Of a stretch of DNA of 64,000 bases, positions 34,228 to 43,755 are shown piece after piece. The stretch is from Bauldia litoralis (GTDB taxonomy: Bacteria; Pseudomonadota; Alphaproteobacteria; Rhizobiales; Kaistiaceae): positions 1 through 64,000 of the forward strand of contig NZ_FMXQ01000005.1 of the NCBI RefSeq assembly GCF_900104485.1. Direction: 5' to 3'. A program made the translations under genes and the position numbers. Position 1 is the first letter of the stretch. Every line of letters begins with the position of its first letter. The notes below the pieces were generated by a model. That model worked only from the letters and a program-made list of their open reading frames with translations, made no database searches and was not told the origin of the DNA.

Positions 34228-34785
34228 ATGACGAAAGAGTCCCTCCGCCAGACGCTCATCGACCTGTTCACCGCGACCGCCGAGGCCCATCACGAGGCTT
34301 ATGCTGCGACCGACGGCAACGATCCCGAGTGGCCGCTCTGGTATGCGGAGCATCTTCACGCGCCGCTGACGGAAGCGCTGGATGCCGGGTTCACCCGCAG
34401 CCTGCTCGTCTACTGCCTGATGAATGCCGACCTCGAACAACAGGCCCGGTCGCCGGACACCGCGTGGCAGGCCTTCTACGCCGATCATTTCATCGAGCAT
34501 TTCGCCGCCTCCGACGCGCCGGCGGTCGACAAGCTGGCGCTCTACACCTCGGCCTATTGCCCCTTCTCGCGAATGGTCGAGCGGTCGATCGAACAGTTGG
34601 GGATCGACGTCGAGCGCCGCGACATCAACGCCGACAGCGCCCACCGCGACGCCCTCGTCGATGCGCGAGGCCGCGCGACGGTCCCGGTCCTCCACATCGA
34701 CACCGGCGACGGCCAGCGCTGGATGCCGGAATCGCGCGACATCATCCGCTACCTGGAACACACCTACGGCAAGCGCGCCGCCTGA
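34228..34785 (+). CDS. Helical N-terminal domain fused to a glutaredoxin domain
   Basis: This 185-residue cytoplasmic protein has two parts. Residues 1-93 are helical with spaced aromatic residues (DPEWPLWYAEHLHAPL, SLLVYCLMNADLE, DTAWQAFYADHFIEHF) and resemble small stand-alone hypothetical proteins. Residues 100-185 are a glutaredoxin fold with SAYCPFSRMV (Cys111, Ser114) and the cis-Pro segment ATVPVLHID. The second active-site cysteine is replaced by Ser, so it should act as a monothiol type or bind glutathione or a cluster. The N-terminal function is unknown. Confidence 0.8.
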   Translation: MTKESLRQTLIDLFTATAEAHHEAYAATDGNDPEWPLWYAEHLHAPLTEALDAGFTRSLLVYCLMNADLEQQARSPDTAWQAFYADHFIEHFAASDAPAVDKLALYTSAYCPFSRMVERSIEQLGIDVERRDINADSAHRDALVDARGRATVPVLHIDTGDGQRWMPESRDIIRYLEHTYGKRAA

Positions 34786-35257
34786 CGTCGTCTATCCTGG
34801 TGAGCGTTCTTCTTGGCCGGAGCAGGTTTCCGTTCGCGGGCTCCCGCCGCGCCACTCATCAACGAGGCCCGGTTCGGAGCGGAATCGTTTGGATAGAATG
34901 GCCGCATTTGGCCCAAAGCTGCCGTCCGAGTCAGTCCCGACGACCGCCCGCCCTTGACGCAAGGCAGCCGTAACCTGGCGCGATCAAAAGGGGCCTGATA
35001 CGGCCCCTCCGAACGTGCTTCCAACCTGAGCCAGATCGTCCATCGGATGGATGTCCGCTCCCGAAATGGAGCCATCCTTCGAAGCGCCACCGGTTTGTTC
35101 GCCATCGTGAGGTTGCACTGCGGCCATTTGCCTCAATCGACGTCCTGTGGTGTCATCGAGAATGGGCGGTTGCGGGGAACCTTCGAAAACAGTCTCCAAG
35201 TCCGGTCGAGCCAGACGCCAATCGTGTCTTCGTGTTGACAAGGAGGACTGTGAGACC
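34786..35257. other. Gene-poor stretch with a minus-strand hairpin
   Basis: I see no convincing coding sequence here. A strong hairpin at 34989-35008 (AGGGGCC/GGCCCCT with loop TGATAC) is followed on the minus strand by TTTT, the arrangement of a terminator for leftward transcription, though no leftward gene ends there. A short palindrome, CCATC-G-GATGG, lies close by near 35040-35050. A strong Shine-Dalgarno AAGGAGG at 35240-35246 ends the stretch and serves the leader ORF. It may be a decayed gene, an insertion remnant or a small RNA locus. Confidence 0.4.
34986..35008 (-). terminator. Orphan leftward terminator-like hairpin
   Basis: AGGGGCC (34989-34995) and GGCCCCT (35002-35008) form a seven-bp stem. 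On the minus strand it is followed by TTTT. There is no leftward gene to account for it. Confidence 0.5.
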
Positions 35258-35290
35258 ATGCAGAAGCCCAACCCGCTCTGTCCGCAATGA
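35258..35290 (+). CDS. Ten-codon leader ORF upstream of sugar ABC genes
   Basis: ATG 35258 opens a short frame (MQKPNPLCPQ) with AAGGAGG 11 bases upstream. Its stop overlaps the ATG of the ABC ATPase (ATGA at 35287-35290). The ATPase start has no Shine-Dalgarno sequence of its own, so translation is probably coupled through this leader. Whether the peptide has a sensing role is not known. Confidence 0.45.
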   Translation: MQKPNPLCPQ

Positions 35291-36132
35291 GCGTTGCCCA
35301 GGACCACCCGGCAAGCGAGGTTCCCTCCTCAGGGGAGCGTGGCCGGTCGCAGGAGGGCGAAGAGCCTCCACTTCTCTCGGTTGTCGGTCTTGAGAAATCC
35401 TATGGCGGTCTGAAGGCGATCGACGGGGTCAGCCTGACGATCGAGAAGGGCGAGATCGTCGCACTGGTCGGCGACAACGGTGCGGGCAAGTCGACGCTCA
35501 TCAAGACGATCTGCGGCGCGCTCAGGCCCGACGCCGGGGACATCTTCTTGCGCGGAAAGCCGGTCGATTTCGGCAGTCCCAAGGATGCCACCGATGCCGG
35601 GATCGAGACGGTGCACCAGTCGCTCGGCCTGGTGGACACGCTGACGGTGCCGGAGAATGTCTTTCTCGGTCGTGAAGAAACGACCCGGCTGTTCGGCCTG
35701 TTTCCGCAGCTCGATCTGGGCAAGATGCGCGCCGAAACGCGAAAGCTTCTGGAGCGTTTTGGGATCTCCGTGCCGACCCTGAACGAGCCGGTGTTTCGGT
35801 TGTCCGGTGGCCAGCGGCAGACGATCGCCATTTCCCGCCTGCTTCTGTCCGAGCCAAGCCTTTTGATCATGGACGAACCGATGGCCGCTTTGGGGGTGGA
35901 CGAGGGGCGTCGCGTCCTGGACCTCGTGGTCAACCTGCGTGACGAAGGGATCGCCGTCCTGATGATTAGCCATAACCTCGAGCACGTGTTTCAGATCGCC
36001 GATCGGATCGCCGTCTTGAAGAACGGCAAGCTGGTTGGCGTCGTGTCCACCTCTGACGTGAGCCGCGAATCGGTGGTGGGGATGATCACCATGGGTGTCG
36101 CCTCGATCGACCCTAAGAGGACAGATCGATGA
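35287..36132 (+). CDS. Sugar ABC transporter ATP-binding protein
   Basis: This 281-residue cytoplasmic ATPase belongs to the ribose/fructose-type (CUT2) ABC importers, as a single-domain version. Walker A is GDNGAGKST, the signature is LSGGQRQ, and Walker B is LLIMDEP; the H-loop is in MISHNLEH. About 28 unconserved N-terminal residues precede the domain. Translation is probably coupled to the leader ORF at 35258. The stop overlaps the permease start (ATGA). Confidence 0.92.
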   Translation: MSVAQDHPASEVPSSGERGRSQEGEEPPLLSVVGLEKSYGGLKAIDGVSLTIEKGEIVALVGDNGAGKSTLIKTICGALRPDAGDIFLRGKPVDFGSPKDATDAGIETVHQSLGLVDTLTVPENVFLGREETTRLFGLFPQLDLGKMRAETRKLLERFGISVPTLNEPVFRLSGGQRQTIAISRLLLSEPSLLIMDEPMAALGVDEGRRVLDLVVNLRDEGIAVLMISHNLEHVFQIADRIAVLKNGKLVGVVSTSDVSRESVVGMITMGVASIDPKRTDR

Positions 36133-37187
36133 CAGAAACAATCGCGGGCGATACGGTCGGCGGTGCCAAGCTGATCGGGACCGCCGATCGCCGGTTCCCG
36201 CTCGATGGGCTTGGCCTGACCCTGGTCATCGTGGCGCTCGGCGTGATCTTCACCCTGATCAATCCGCGCTTTGCCAGTGTCGACAACTTTCTCAATATCC
36301 TGACACAGGCCTCCACCTATATCATCGTCGCCATGGGGATGACTTTCGTCATCGCCAAGGCCGGCATCGATCTGTCGGTCGGCTCGATGCTGGCGCTGGT
36401 CACCTGCGTCTTCTTCGGGTTCATCGACGATGGCATGGCCTGGGGGCTCGCGCTGGTCATCATGTTCGCGCTGGGTGCCTTGCTCGGCGCCTTCAACGGC
36501 ATTTTGGTCGCCTTTCTCGCCGTCCCGGCGCTGATCGCGACGCTCGGCACGATGGTGGCCTATCGTGGCCTGGCGCTACTGCACTCGTCAGGCAAGCTCT
36601 ACTACGGCCTGCCGCTGGAGATCGTCTGGCTGGGGCAGGGTCATATCTTCGGCATACCGGTCCCGGTGGTGATCGCCGCTGTCTTCGTCGCTTTTTCATG
36701 GTGGCTGTTCAACCGGACGCCGTTTGGCGTGCACTGCCGCGCGGTCGGTGGCAATCGCGAAGCCGCCCGGCTTTCCGGGATCCGGGTCAGCCGGATCGAG
36801 GTGCTGGTCTACACCTTTTCCGGGATCTGCGTGACCATCGGCGGCCTGATCTGGATGGCGCGCATCGATGGCACCCAGGCGACCTTCGGCACCGCCATGG
36901 AGATCCATGTCATCGCTGCGACGATCATTGGCGGCACGAGTCTGTTCGGCGGGCGCGGCACCATCTACGGCACACTCGCCGGCGCAATCCTGCTCACCAT
37001 GCTCAACAACGCTCTGGTTATCGCCGGTGTGGAGTTCTTCTGGCAACTCGTCGCGATCGGGGTGATCGTCGTCATCGCCGTGACGGTGAACAACATTCGG
37101 GAGAACAGGATCACCTGGCTTGAAACGCTTCGGGTTCGGCGTAACCAGGCGCGGAACCGATCGGTGGCGCGAGGCAGTATCGCATAG
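36129..37187 (+). CDS. Sugar ABC transporter permease
   Basis: This 352-residue inner-membrane permease of the CUT2 (RbsC-like) family has about ten hydrophobic segments. GMTFVIAKAGIDLSVGSMLAL and GGNREAARLSGIRVSRIEVLVYTFSG are the expected family sequences; the latter contains the EAA-like loop. IGGTSLFGGRGTIYGTLAGAILL follows. It overlaps the ATPase gene by four bases. Confidence 0.93.
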   Translation: MTETIAGDTVGGAKLIGTADRRFPLDGLGLTLVIVALGVIFTLINPRFASVDNFLNILTQASTYIIVAMGMTFVIAKAGIDLSVGSMLALVTCVFFGFIDDGMAWGLALVIMFALGALLGAFNGILVAFLAVPALIATLGTMVAYRGLALLHSSGKLYYGLPLEIVWLGQGHIFGIPVPVVIAAVFVAFSWWLFNRTPFGVHCRAVGGNREAARLSGIRVSRIEVLVYTFSGICVTIGGLIWMARIDGTQATFGTAMEIHVIAATIIGGTSLFGGRGTIYGTLAGAILLTMLNNALVIAGVEFFWQLVAIGVIVVIAVTVNNIRENRITWLETLRVRRNQARNRSVARGSIA

Positions 37188-37296
37188 GGCCGACGAACAC
37201 TCCAGGACCTGCGCCGACCCGCGGCCTGCCTACCCGTGATCCGGGTTCGGATGATCACGGTGAGAAAAAGAAAATGCACCAAGGGAGGAAATGACG

Positions 37297-38295
37297 ATGA
37301 TAGCCAAATTGACCCGCCGCGTTGTCGCGGGCGTTGCCGTCGCGCTGCCGCTCACCGGATACGGGCTTGCCGACATGGCCAGGGCCGACACGATCGAGAT
37401 CGCCTATCTCTCGCCGTCGTTCGACGTGTCAGACGCCTGGGAACGGGTCTATTACGCGATGAGCGGCCGCCTCGACGAACTCGGCGTCGACTACAACGTC
37501 CAGCAACTTGCTGTCGCCAATGCCACCGACCACGCCGGTCAGTTGGCCCAGATCGAGAGCGTCATTCAAAAGGGTGTCGATTACGTTTTCCTCGGCGCGA
37601 CCGAGTACGAATCGGCGATTCCCGGCCTGCGTAAGCTGAAGGCAGCCGGCATTCCGACCGTCGTCTACAACTTCCTCGAACCCCACGAAGACGAGCAGGC
37701 CCGGGCGATGCGCTATATCGCCTTCGACCATGAAGAGGGTGGTCGTCTCGCCGGCGCCTGGGCCGCCCTGGCATTGGACGGCAAGGGCAAGATCGCGATC
37801 CTGCAAGGTGTTCCCGGCGTGGTAAGCGACCAGCGCATGAACGGCTTCCGGTCGGTGGTCGACAACTTCCCGGATATCGAAGTGGTGGTCGGGGTTCACA
37901 CCGATTTCGATCGGGTCAAGGCCTTCGACGCAACCCAGAATCTCCTGGCCGCCCAAGACGACATCGACCTGATCTACGGTGTCTCGACCGCCGTCGGTCT
38001 TGGCGCTGGTCAGGCAATCCGTCAGGCGGGCAAGTCGGACGAGATCATGTCGATGGGATTTGGCGGCACCGGCGACGAGATCACTGCGATGGCTGAGGGA
38101 TGGCTCAGCGCTTCGCCGCTGCGCTGTATCGACGACAGTGGTGTCGCTGTCGCCGATGCGTTCGTCCAGCAGATGAATGGCGAGGACGTCTCGGTGGTCT
38201 GGTCGGGGCCGTTCAAGATGATCGACGCCGATACCGACGCCGCCGCCATGATCGAGCACTGCACCCGCTATTCGCGCCCGGCAATGGGGCGTTAG
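37297..38295 (+). CDS. Sugar ABC transporter substrate-binding protein
   Basis: This periplasmic binding protein (Peripla_BP_4-like) has about 332 residues. The signal peptide covers about 30 residues ([19 protein letters not shown]... ending ARA-DTIEI). Sugar-binding features are [42 protein letters not shown] and [24 protein letters not shown] 37297 fits GGGAGG (37283-37288) better than ATG 37291. The gene follows the permease by about 110 bases. The three-gene importer has no adjacent regulator or catabolic enzyme, so its sugar cannot be named. Confidence 0.9.
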   Translation: MIAKLTRRVVAGVAVALPLTGYGLADMARADTIEIAYLSPSFDVSDAWERVYYAMSGRLDELGVDYNVQQLAVANATDHAGQLAQIESVIQKGVDYVFLGATEYESAIPGLRKLKAAGIPTVVYNFLEPHEDEQARAMRYIAFDHEEGGRLAGAWAALALDGKGKIAILQGVPGVVSDQRMNGFRSVVDNFPDIEVVVGVHTDFDRVKAFDATQNLLAAQDDIDLIYGVSTAVGLGAGQAIRQAGKSDEIMSMGFGGTGDEITAMAEGWLSASPLRCIDDSGVAVADAFVQQMNGEDVSVVWSGPFKMIDADTDAAAMIEHCTRYSRPAMGR

Positions 38296-38317
38296 TCTGG
38301 CGCTTCCATGAGAAGCC

Positions 38318-38350
38318 CGTGAGCGGTCGCCGCCTTGTCGACCGCTCACG
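38318..38350 (+). terminator. Perfect 12-bp hairpin after the sugar transporter operon
   Basis: CGTGAGCGGTCG (38318-38329) and CGACCGCTCACG (38339-38350) pair perfectly around a nine-base loop. There is no T run, so it may be an RNA-stabilising structure or a factor-dependent stop rather than a classical terminator. Confidence 0.5.
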
Positions 38351-38537
38351 GACATCGCAGCAGCCTTGCTGTCCTCGTCGAGGGACAAGGCGACGACTGC
38401 TCTCCAAACACTGCCAGGCCCGACCCGCCGACATCGCGCTGAGCCTGGCTCTGGTGCGTTTGCTGTCCATAACCGAAGACTATCGGGGTGTTCCTCCACC
38501 CCTTGACCGACTCTCCCGCAAACGGCACCAGTGGCGC

Positions 38538-40085
38538 ATGAGCACGCCGGCAAAGAACGTCATCGACTATTCCGTCTCCGAGATTTCCGGCGCGGTGAAG
38601 CGCGCGGTCGAGGATGGCTTCTCCTATGTCCGGGTTCGCGGCGAGATTTCGGGGTTTCGCGGCCAGCATTCGTCGGGCCACTGCTACTTCTCGCTGAAGG
38701 ACGACAAGGCGCGGCTGGAGGCCGTGGTCTGGCGGACCGCCTTCGGCCGGCTGAAGTTCAAGCCGGAGGAAGGCATCGAGGTCATCGCCACCGGGCGCCT
38801 CACCACCTTCCCGGGCCAGTCGAAGTACCAGATCGTCATCGACGCGCTGGAGCCTGCCGGCATCGGCGCGCTGATGGCGCTGCTCGAAGACCGCCGCAAG
38901 AAGCTCACCGCCGAGGGGCTGTTCGACGACGCGCGCAAGCGGCCGCTCCCCTATCTTCCCCGCGTCATCGGCGTCGTCACCTCGCCGACCGGCGCCGTCA
39001 TCCGCGACATCCTCCACCGCCTCGCCGACCGCTTTCCCGTCCAGGTGCTGGTCTGGCCGGTCCGCGTCCAGGGCGACACCTCGGCAGCGGAAGTCGCCGC
39101 CGCGATCCGCGGCTTCAACGCGCTGGCGCCGACCGGCGACATGCCGCGCCCCGACGTCATCATCGTCGCGCGCGGCGGCGGCAGTCTCGAGGACCTGTGG
39201 AGCTTCAACGAGGAGGTCGTGGTTCGCGCCGCGGCGGACTCGACGATCCCGCTGATCTCGGCCGTCGGCCACGAGACCGACTGGACGCTGATCGACCAGG
39301 TCTCCGACCGCCGCGCGCCGACGCCGACGGCGGCCGCCGAAATCGCGGTGCCGGTGCGCAGCGAATTGCTGGCGACGGTCGATACCCTTGCCGCCCGCCA
39401 CCGGGGTGCCGCCGGCCGCCTGATCGAATCCGCCCGGCGCGACCTGCTCGCCGCCGCCCGCGCCCTGCCCCGCGCCGACGATCTGCTCGCCATTCCCCGG
39501 CGTTCGCTCGACGATCTCGGCAGCCGCCTCGGTCGCGGCCTCATCGCCAATGCCCGCACCCATCGCGTCGCTTATGAGCGCAGCGCCGCGCGGCTGTCGG
39601 TGACCGGGCTCGAACGCTTCCTCGCCCAGGGCAAGGAGCGGGTCGCCAATCTCGACGACCGGAGCGGCCGGGCGCTGCGGGTCGCATCCGAACGCCGCCG
39701 CGCCGATCTCGCGGCGACGGCCAGGCGGCTTCGCCCGCAGCCGATCCGCGAGCAGATTGCGCGGGACCAGACCCGGCTCAAGGATGCCGCCACCGCGTCA
39801 GAGCGCTGCCTCGTCGCGCTGGTCGATCGCAACCGGCGGCAGCTCGGCGCGCTCGACCAGCTTCTCCGCTCGCTCTCCTATCGCAACGTGCTCGCCCGCG
39901 GCTTCGCCCTCGTCAGGGCCGGCGATCGGCCGATCCACGCGGCCGGCGAGGTGGCGTCGGGCGCTGCCCTCGACATCGAGTTTCACGACGGTCACGTCTC
40001 GGCCGTTGCGACATCGGGCGGCCCCGCCCGCAAACCGCCGCGCAAGCCGCCCGGCCCGTCCGGGACACAGGGAAGCCTGTTCTGA
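38538..40085 (+). CDS. xseA: Exodeoxyribonuclease VII large subunit
   Basis: XseA with XseB degrades single-stranded DNA in repair and recombination. The 515-residue protein has the N-terminal OB domain ([25 protein letters not shown]) and the nuclease domain with [32 protein letters not shown] and [19 protein letters not shown] long, helical, Arg-rich middle and the C-terminal [12 protein letters not shown] follow. ATG 38538 is chosen by family start; the preceding frame is unrelated. XseB is not adjacent. Confidence 0.94.
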   Translation: MSTPAKNVIDYSVSEISGAVKRAVEDGFSYVRVRGEISGFRGQHSSGHCYFSLKDDKARLEAVVWRTAFGRLKFKPEEGIEVIATGRLTTFPGQSKYQIVIDALEPAGIGALMALLEDRRKKLTAEGLFDDARKRPLPYLPRVIGVVTSPTGAVIRDILHRLADRFPVQVLVWPVRVQGDTSAAEVAAAIRGFNALAPTGDMPRPDVIIVARGGGSLEDLWSFNEEVVVRAAADSTIPLISAVGHETDWTLIDQVSDRRAPTPTAAAEIAVPVRSELLATVDTLAARHRGAAGRLIESARRDLLAAARALPRADDLLAIPRRSLDDLGSRLGRGLIANARTHRVAYERSAARLSVTGLERFLAQGKERVANLDDRSGRALRVASERRRADLAATARRLRPQPIREQIARDQTRLKDAATASERCLVALVDRNRRQLGALDQLLRSLSYRNVLARGFALVRAGDRPIHAAGEVASGAALDIEFHDGHVSAVATSGGPARKPPRKPPGPSGTQGSLF

Positions 40086-40627
40086 TGGCGATTCAGGGTG
40101 CGTCCGCACCCGTCACGATCTTTCGCAATCGCCCCCGGGTCCTGCTGCTCTTCGTCGTCCTCGCCCTGATCTTCATCGTCCAGGGCATTGCCACGGCAGG
40201 CTATTTCGCTTTCTTCGACGACGGTGCCGGTTTTCAGTTCGCAGGCATCGGCCTGGCGCTGTTCGTCATTCTGATCGGCGTGCTTTTCGGCGGCTATGCC
40301 CTCATCCGAATCCGCGATCGCCACGCGCCAATCGCCATTGATTCCAATGGCTTGCAAGATCAGATCATCTCGTCCCGACCGATCCCGTGGTCCGACATCC
40401 GCAACCTGCGGATCTTTCCTTCGCCGCGCGGCGGTCCGTCGATCGTCTTCGATCTCGCCGAAACCGCGGAAATCCAGGCCGGTGTCTATCGCCGGGCGCT
40501 GATCGAAGCCGGCCTCAACCGCGCCGCGGGCGGCTACTCCTACCACCTCCACCCGGCCGGAACCGACGCCAGCATCGAGAGCCTTATCGCTGCAATCCGG
40601 CCCTTTGCGGCCATCGACGGGGCCTGA
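40085..40627 (+). CDS. Small membrane protein, possibly STM3941-type
   Basis: This encodes 180 residues with two membrane segments near the N-terminus (VLLLFVVLALIFIVQGIATAG and FAGIGLALFVILIGVLFGGYAL). A soluble domain follows, with IAIDSNGLQDQIISSRPIPWSDIRNLRIF. That layout resembles the STM3941 family of membrane proteins with a PH-like domain; the identification is tentative. The ATG overlaps the xseA stop by one base, so the two are coupled. Its function is unknown. Confidence 0.7.
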   Translation: MAIQGASAPVTIFRNRPRVLLLFVVLALIFIVQGIATAGYFAFFDDGAGFQFAGIGLALFVILIGVLFGGYALIRIRDRHAPIAIDSNGLQDQIISSRPIPWSDIRNLRIFPSPRGGPSIVFDLAETAEIQAGVYRRALIEAGLNRAAGGYSYHLHPAGTDASIESLIAAIRPFAAIDGA

Positions 40628-41194
40628 TCAGCCGAGGTCCAACCGCATCACCCGGCGACGGATGCCGGCCGCGCCGATCTCGGTGAAGCCGGCCTTTTCA
40701 AAAGCCGGCACGAAGCCCATGAAGCGGTAACTCGGGGCGTCCGGCGGAACCGGATAGGCTTCCACCACCGTCGCACCGGCGTCGCGGGCGTGATCCACCG
40801 CCGCCGCGATGAGACGGTAGACCATCCCCTCGCCCCGCCGCTTGCGCGGCACCCAGAAGCAGACGATCGACCAGATCTCCTCGCCGGGATTCGCTTCAGG
40901 ACCGCCCAGATTCCGGTAGGTTTCCCGCGGCGCTATCGAAACCCAGGCAAGCGGATTCCCGGCCTCGTAGGCGATCAGTCCGACCGGCGTCCCGGCATCG
41001 ATCCGCGCCATCATCTGCCGCTTGCGGCCGGCGCTGTCGTTGTTCCTTGCCTCGGCGGCGGTGCGGCGCCAGACCATGCACCAGCAATGCTTCGGCGCGC
41101 CGGGCGAAGTGAAAAGCGCTTCGAAATCAACGCGATTGCCCGCCGTGACGGGACGGAAGGTCAGGTCATGCGAAGAGACAGAGGGGCGCGCCAT
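40628..41194 (-). CDS. GNAT-family N-acetyltransferase
   Basis: This 188-residue acetyltransferase-like protein has a GNAT core: GTPVGLIAYEAGNPLAWVSIAPRE, then IWSIVCFWVPRKRRGEGMVYRLIAAAVDHARDAGATVVEAYPV, which includes the acetyl-CoA loop R-x2-G-x-G/A (RRGEGM). The substrate is unknown. It ends directly against the convergent membrane-protein gene with no gap. Confidence 0.85.
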   Translation of the reverse strand: MARPSVSSHDLTFRPVTAGNRVDFEALFTSPGAPKHCWCMVWRRTAAEARNNDSAGRKRQMMARIDAGTPVGLIAYEAGNPLAWVSIAPRETYRNLGGPEANPGEEIWSIVCFWVPRKRRGEGMVYRLIAAAVDHARDAGATVVEAYPVPPDAPSYRFMGFVPAFEKAGFTEIGAAGIRRRVMRLDLG

Positions 41195-41227
41195 CGGCGG
41201 GACGCTAGCGCAGGATCGGCGGGCTTT

Positions 41228-41542
41228 CTACTTCCGCAGGCTGCGGATATAGGCCACCAGATCCCGGATATCGCCGGGCGGCACGATCAGGTTCGGCATG
41301 GTCGGATGGGGGGTCTGGAAGAAGGAATAGAGGGCAAGTTCCGACATGGCCGGAACGTTGGCGATCTCCGAGAATGCCGGCGCGCCGTAATACGGGCTGT
41401 CGTAGTCACCCCGGTCGATGGCGTGACATTCCGTACAATTCGCTTCGGCGTAGAGATAACCGCGTTCGGGCACACCGACTTCGGCCGCGCCAGCTGACCC
41501 GACGGCTGCGGAAAGACACAACGCGGCTATTGCAAATCGCAC
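41228..41542 (-). CDS. Small secreted c-type cytochrome
   Basis: This 104-residue protein has a signal peptide (VRFAIAALCLSAAVGSAGA) and one haem-binding motif, CTECH. A later Met (PTMPNLIVPPGD) is a likely axial ligand. The start is a GTG at 41542, preceded by GGGAGG about ten bases upstream; an ATG at 41596 would add 18 residues before the signal peptide. It is a class I monohaem cytochrome, presumably in periplasmic electron transfer; the partner is unknown. Confidence 0.8.
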   Translation of the reverse strand: MRFAIAALCLSAAVGSAGAAEVGVPERGYLYAEANCTECHAIDRGDYDSPYYGAPAFSEIANVPAMSELALYSFFQTPHPTMPNLIVPPGDIRDLVAYIRSLRK

Positions 41543-41608
41543 GAGACCAAAACCTCCCTGAACGCGCAGGCTCGGCCGATCGCTGCCCGCCGGCATTGAT
41601 CCAGGTCA

Positions 41609-43735
41609 CTATTCGACGAAGACGGTCACGCGATCGGAGCGGCCAGAGGAATCGACGACCGACAGGGTGACGAAGCCGGGCCCGTCCGGCTGCCAGCGCT
41701 CGGACCGGTTGAAGGGATTGCGGCCGACCGGGGAGCCGTTGGCGAAGAAAGTGAAGGGCGGCGCGCCGTTGCGCACCTTGATGACCAGCGGCGACGGATC
41801 GCCGATCCGGATGCCGAGGTCGACGGTGACACCCTCCAGCGGAAAGGCGATCTGCGGGCCGCTGTCGCGCGCCACCACCGACTCGTCGGGATGGCGGAAG
41901 CGGCGGAGCGGCGGCGGCAATTCGCCGGTCGAGGCAACCAGAACACCGGGCGGCGCCCGCTTGAGCGGTACGCGTCGCGGGTCGACCCGGTTGAACGCCT
42001 CGAAGAGGATCGGGGCCGCGCCGGTGATGCCCGAAAGCCCCGGAACCGGCGTCCCGTCGGGACGCCCGATCCAGACGCCGATGACATGGCGTCCGTCGAA
42101 TCCGATCGCCCAGGCATCGCGGTAGCCGTAGGACGTACCGGTCTTGTAGGCGACGAGCCCCGGCGACCCGTTGGACGGTGGCGGCACGTCGGCCAGGATG
42201 TCGGCAACCTGCCAGGCGGCATCCGGCGACAGCACCGGCGGCCCGGCTTGCGTCAACGGCACGTAGGGGGCGTCGGCGATGCCGTCGCGCAACGTCAGGG
42301 GCATGCCGCCCCGGGCGATCGCCGCATAGAGCTGGACGAGGTCGTGCAGGCTGACGCCGACGCCGCCGAGACCGACGGCCAGCCCCGGCGCCGACAGTTG
42401 GGGCATCTCGGATGTGACATTTGCCCGCTTCATCCGCGCCACCAGGCGCGCCGGGCCGACCGCATCGAGCACGACGATGGCCGGAACGTTCAGCGATTGC
42501 GCCAGCGCCTCGCGGATGGTGACCGTGCCGCGGTAGCCGCCATCGAAATTGCGGGGCGCATAGCCGCCGAAGCCGGTCGGCCGATCTTCGATCAGGCTCG
42601 ACGGGTGGGCCAGCCCATCCTCGAAAGCCAGGCCGTAGATCAGCGGCTTCAGCGTCGAGCCCGGCGAACGAATGCCGCGGGTCATGTCGATGGCGCCGGC
42701 GCGGCCTTCCTCCAGCAAACCGGCCGAGCCCACCGAGGCGAGGATCTCGCCGCTGCGGTGGTCGGCGACGACCATGGCGATCGACAGTTTCGGGCCGAGC
42801 GCCTTCACACGGTCATGGGCAAGGGATTCCAGCGACGCCTGCAGGTCGCGATCGATCGTCAAGGTGTGGACGGCCGCTTTCGGATCCGCCGCCACGGCTT
42901 GCTCGGAGAGGTGCGCGGCGAGCATCGGGAAGGTCCGCCGCGCGGTCGGCACCCGCTCACCCCTGGCGGCATTCGCCTCCTCCTCCCCCAGCACGCCGGC
43001 CAGCACCAGCCGGTCGAGAACACGATCGCGCGCCGCGCGCGCGGCATCGGCGTCGCGGTCCGGCCGGCGAGCTTCCGGCGACTGCGGCAGCGCGACGAGC
43101 AGCGCGGCCTCGGCGATCGTCAGCCGCGTCGGTTCCTTGCCGAAATAGGCGAGGCTCGCCGCCCTCACACCCTCGATGTTGCCTCCATAGGGCGCGAGCA
43201 TCAGGTAGAGGGTGAGAATCTCGTCCTTGGAGAACCGGCCCTCGAGCTTTCGCGCCATCAGGATCTGGCTGAGCTTGGCTTCCGCGTTGCGCGTCGGCTC
43301 GCCCTCAAGCAGGCGGGCGACCTGCATGGTGAGGGTCGAGCCGCCGGACACGATGCGGCCGCCGGCGAGGACGAATTGGCCCGCGGCGCGCAGAAGGGCG
43401 CGGAAGTCGACACCGTCATGATCGGCAAACCGGCCGTCCTCGTAGGCGATCAACATGTCGAGGAAGCGCTGGTCGACCTCCGGCTTCGTCACCGGCAGGC
43501 GCCAGCGCCCGTCGGCGATGGTGAAGGGGCGGAGCAGCCGGCCGTTGCGATCGAGGACCACGGTCGAGGTGGCGACCGAAGCAGGGTCCGGCGGCGAGGG
43601 AAGACGCGCTTCGATATCGCCGACGACCTTCAGCCCGAGGATGGAAACGCCGGCGCCAAGGACGACGACAGCGGCAGCGGCGACCGCCACTGCGCGCCAC
43701 CAGCGCCTTCGCTTCCGGGTCGTCTCGCCAGGCAC
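41609..43735 (-). CDS. pbpC: Penicillin-binding protein 1C
   Basis: PbpC is a bifunctional class A enzyme of the periplasmic face of the inner membrane. The 708-residue protein has a membrane anchor (residues 12-35), a GT51 domain with catalytic Glu99 (AYEDGRF) and a transpeptidase domain with Ser360/Lys363 in SPGSTLKP, SLN and KTGTS. The C-terminal PbpC-specific beta domain (FVTLSVVDSSGRSDRVTVFVE) follows. The start is a GTG at 43735 with GGAGG upstream. It begins 20 bases after the alpha-2-macroglobulin stop, the conserved pair thought to couple wall repair with protease trapping. Confidence 0.94.
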   Translation of the reverse strand: MPGETTRKRRRWWRAVAVAAAAVVVLGAGVSILGLKVVGDIEARLPSPPDPASVATSTVVLDRNGRLLRPFTIADGRWRLPVTKPEVDQRFLDMLIAYEDGRFADHDGVDFRALLRAAGQFVLAGGRIVSGGSTLTMQVARLLEGEPTRNAEAKLSQILMARKLEGRFSKDEILTLYLMLAPYGGNIEGVRAASLAYFGKEPTRLTIAEAALLVALPQSPEARRPDRDADAARAARDRVLDRLVLAGVLGEEEANAARGERVPTARRTFPMLAAHLSEQAVAADPKAAVHTLTIDRDLQASLESLAHDRVKALGPKLSIAMVVADHRSGEILASVGSAGLLEEGRAGAIDMTRGIRSPGSTLKPLIYGLAFEDGLAHPSSLIEDRPTGFGGYAPRNFDGGYRGTVTIREALAQSLNVPAIVVLDAVGPARLVARMKRANVTSEMPQLSAPGLAVGLGGVGVSLHDLVQLYAAIARGGMPLTLRDGIADAPYVPLTQAGPPVLSPDAAWQVADILADVPPPSNGSPGLVAYKTGTSYGYRDAWAIGFDGRHVIGVWIGRPDGTPVPGLSGITGAAPILFEAFNRVDPRRVPLKRAPPGVLVASTGELPPPLRRFRHPDESVVARDSGPQIAFPLEGVTVDLGIRIGDPSPLVIKVRNGAPPFTFFANGSPVGRNPFNRSERWQPDGPGFVTLSVVDSSGRSDRVTVFVE

Positions 43736-43755
43736 TGGGCGGTCCTCCGGATCGG

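Noticed and set aside
34786-35307. Open frames of about 100 codons in the stretch before the sugar ABC genes
   Set aside because: None has a ribosome binding site, a recognisable family or a plausible composition.
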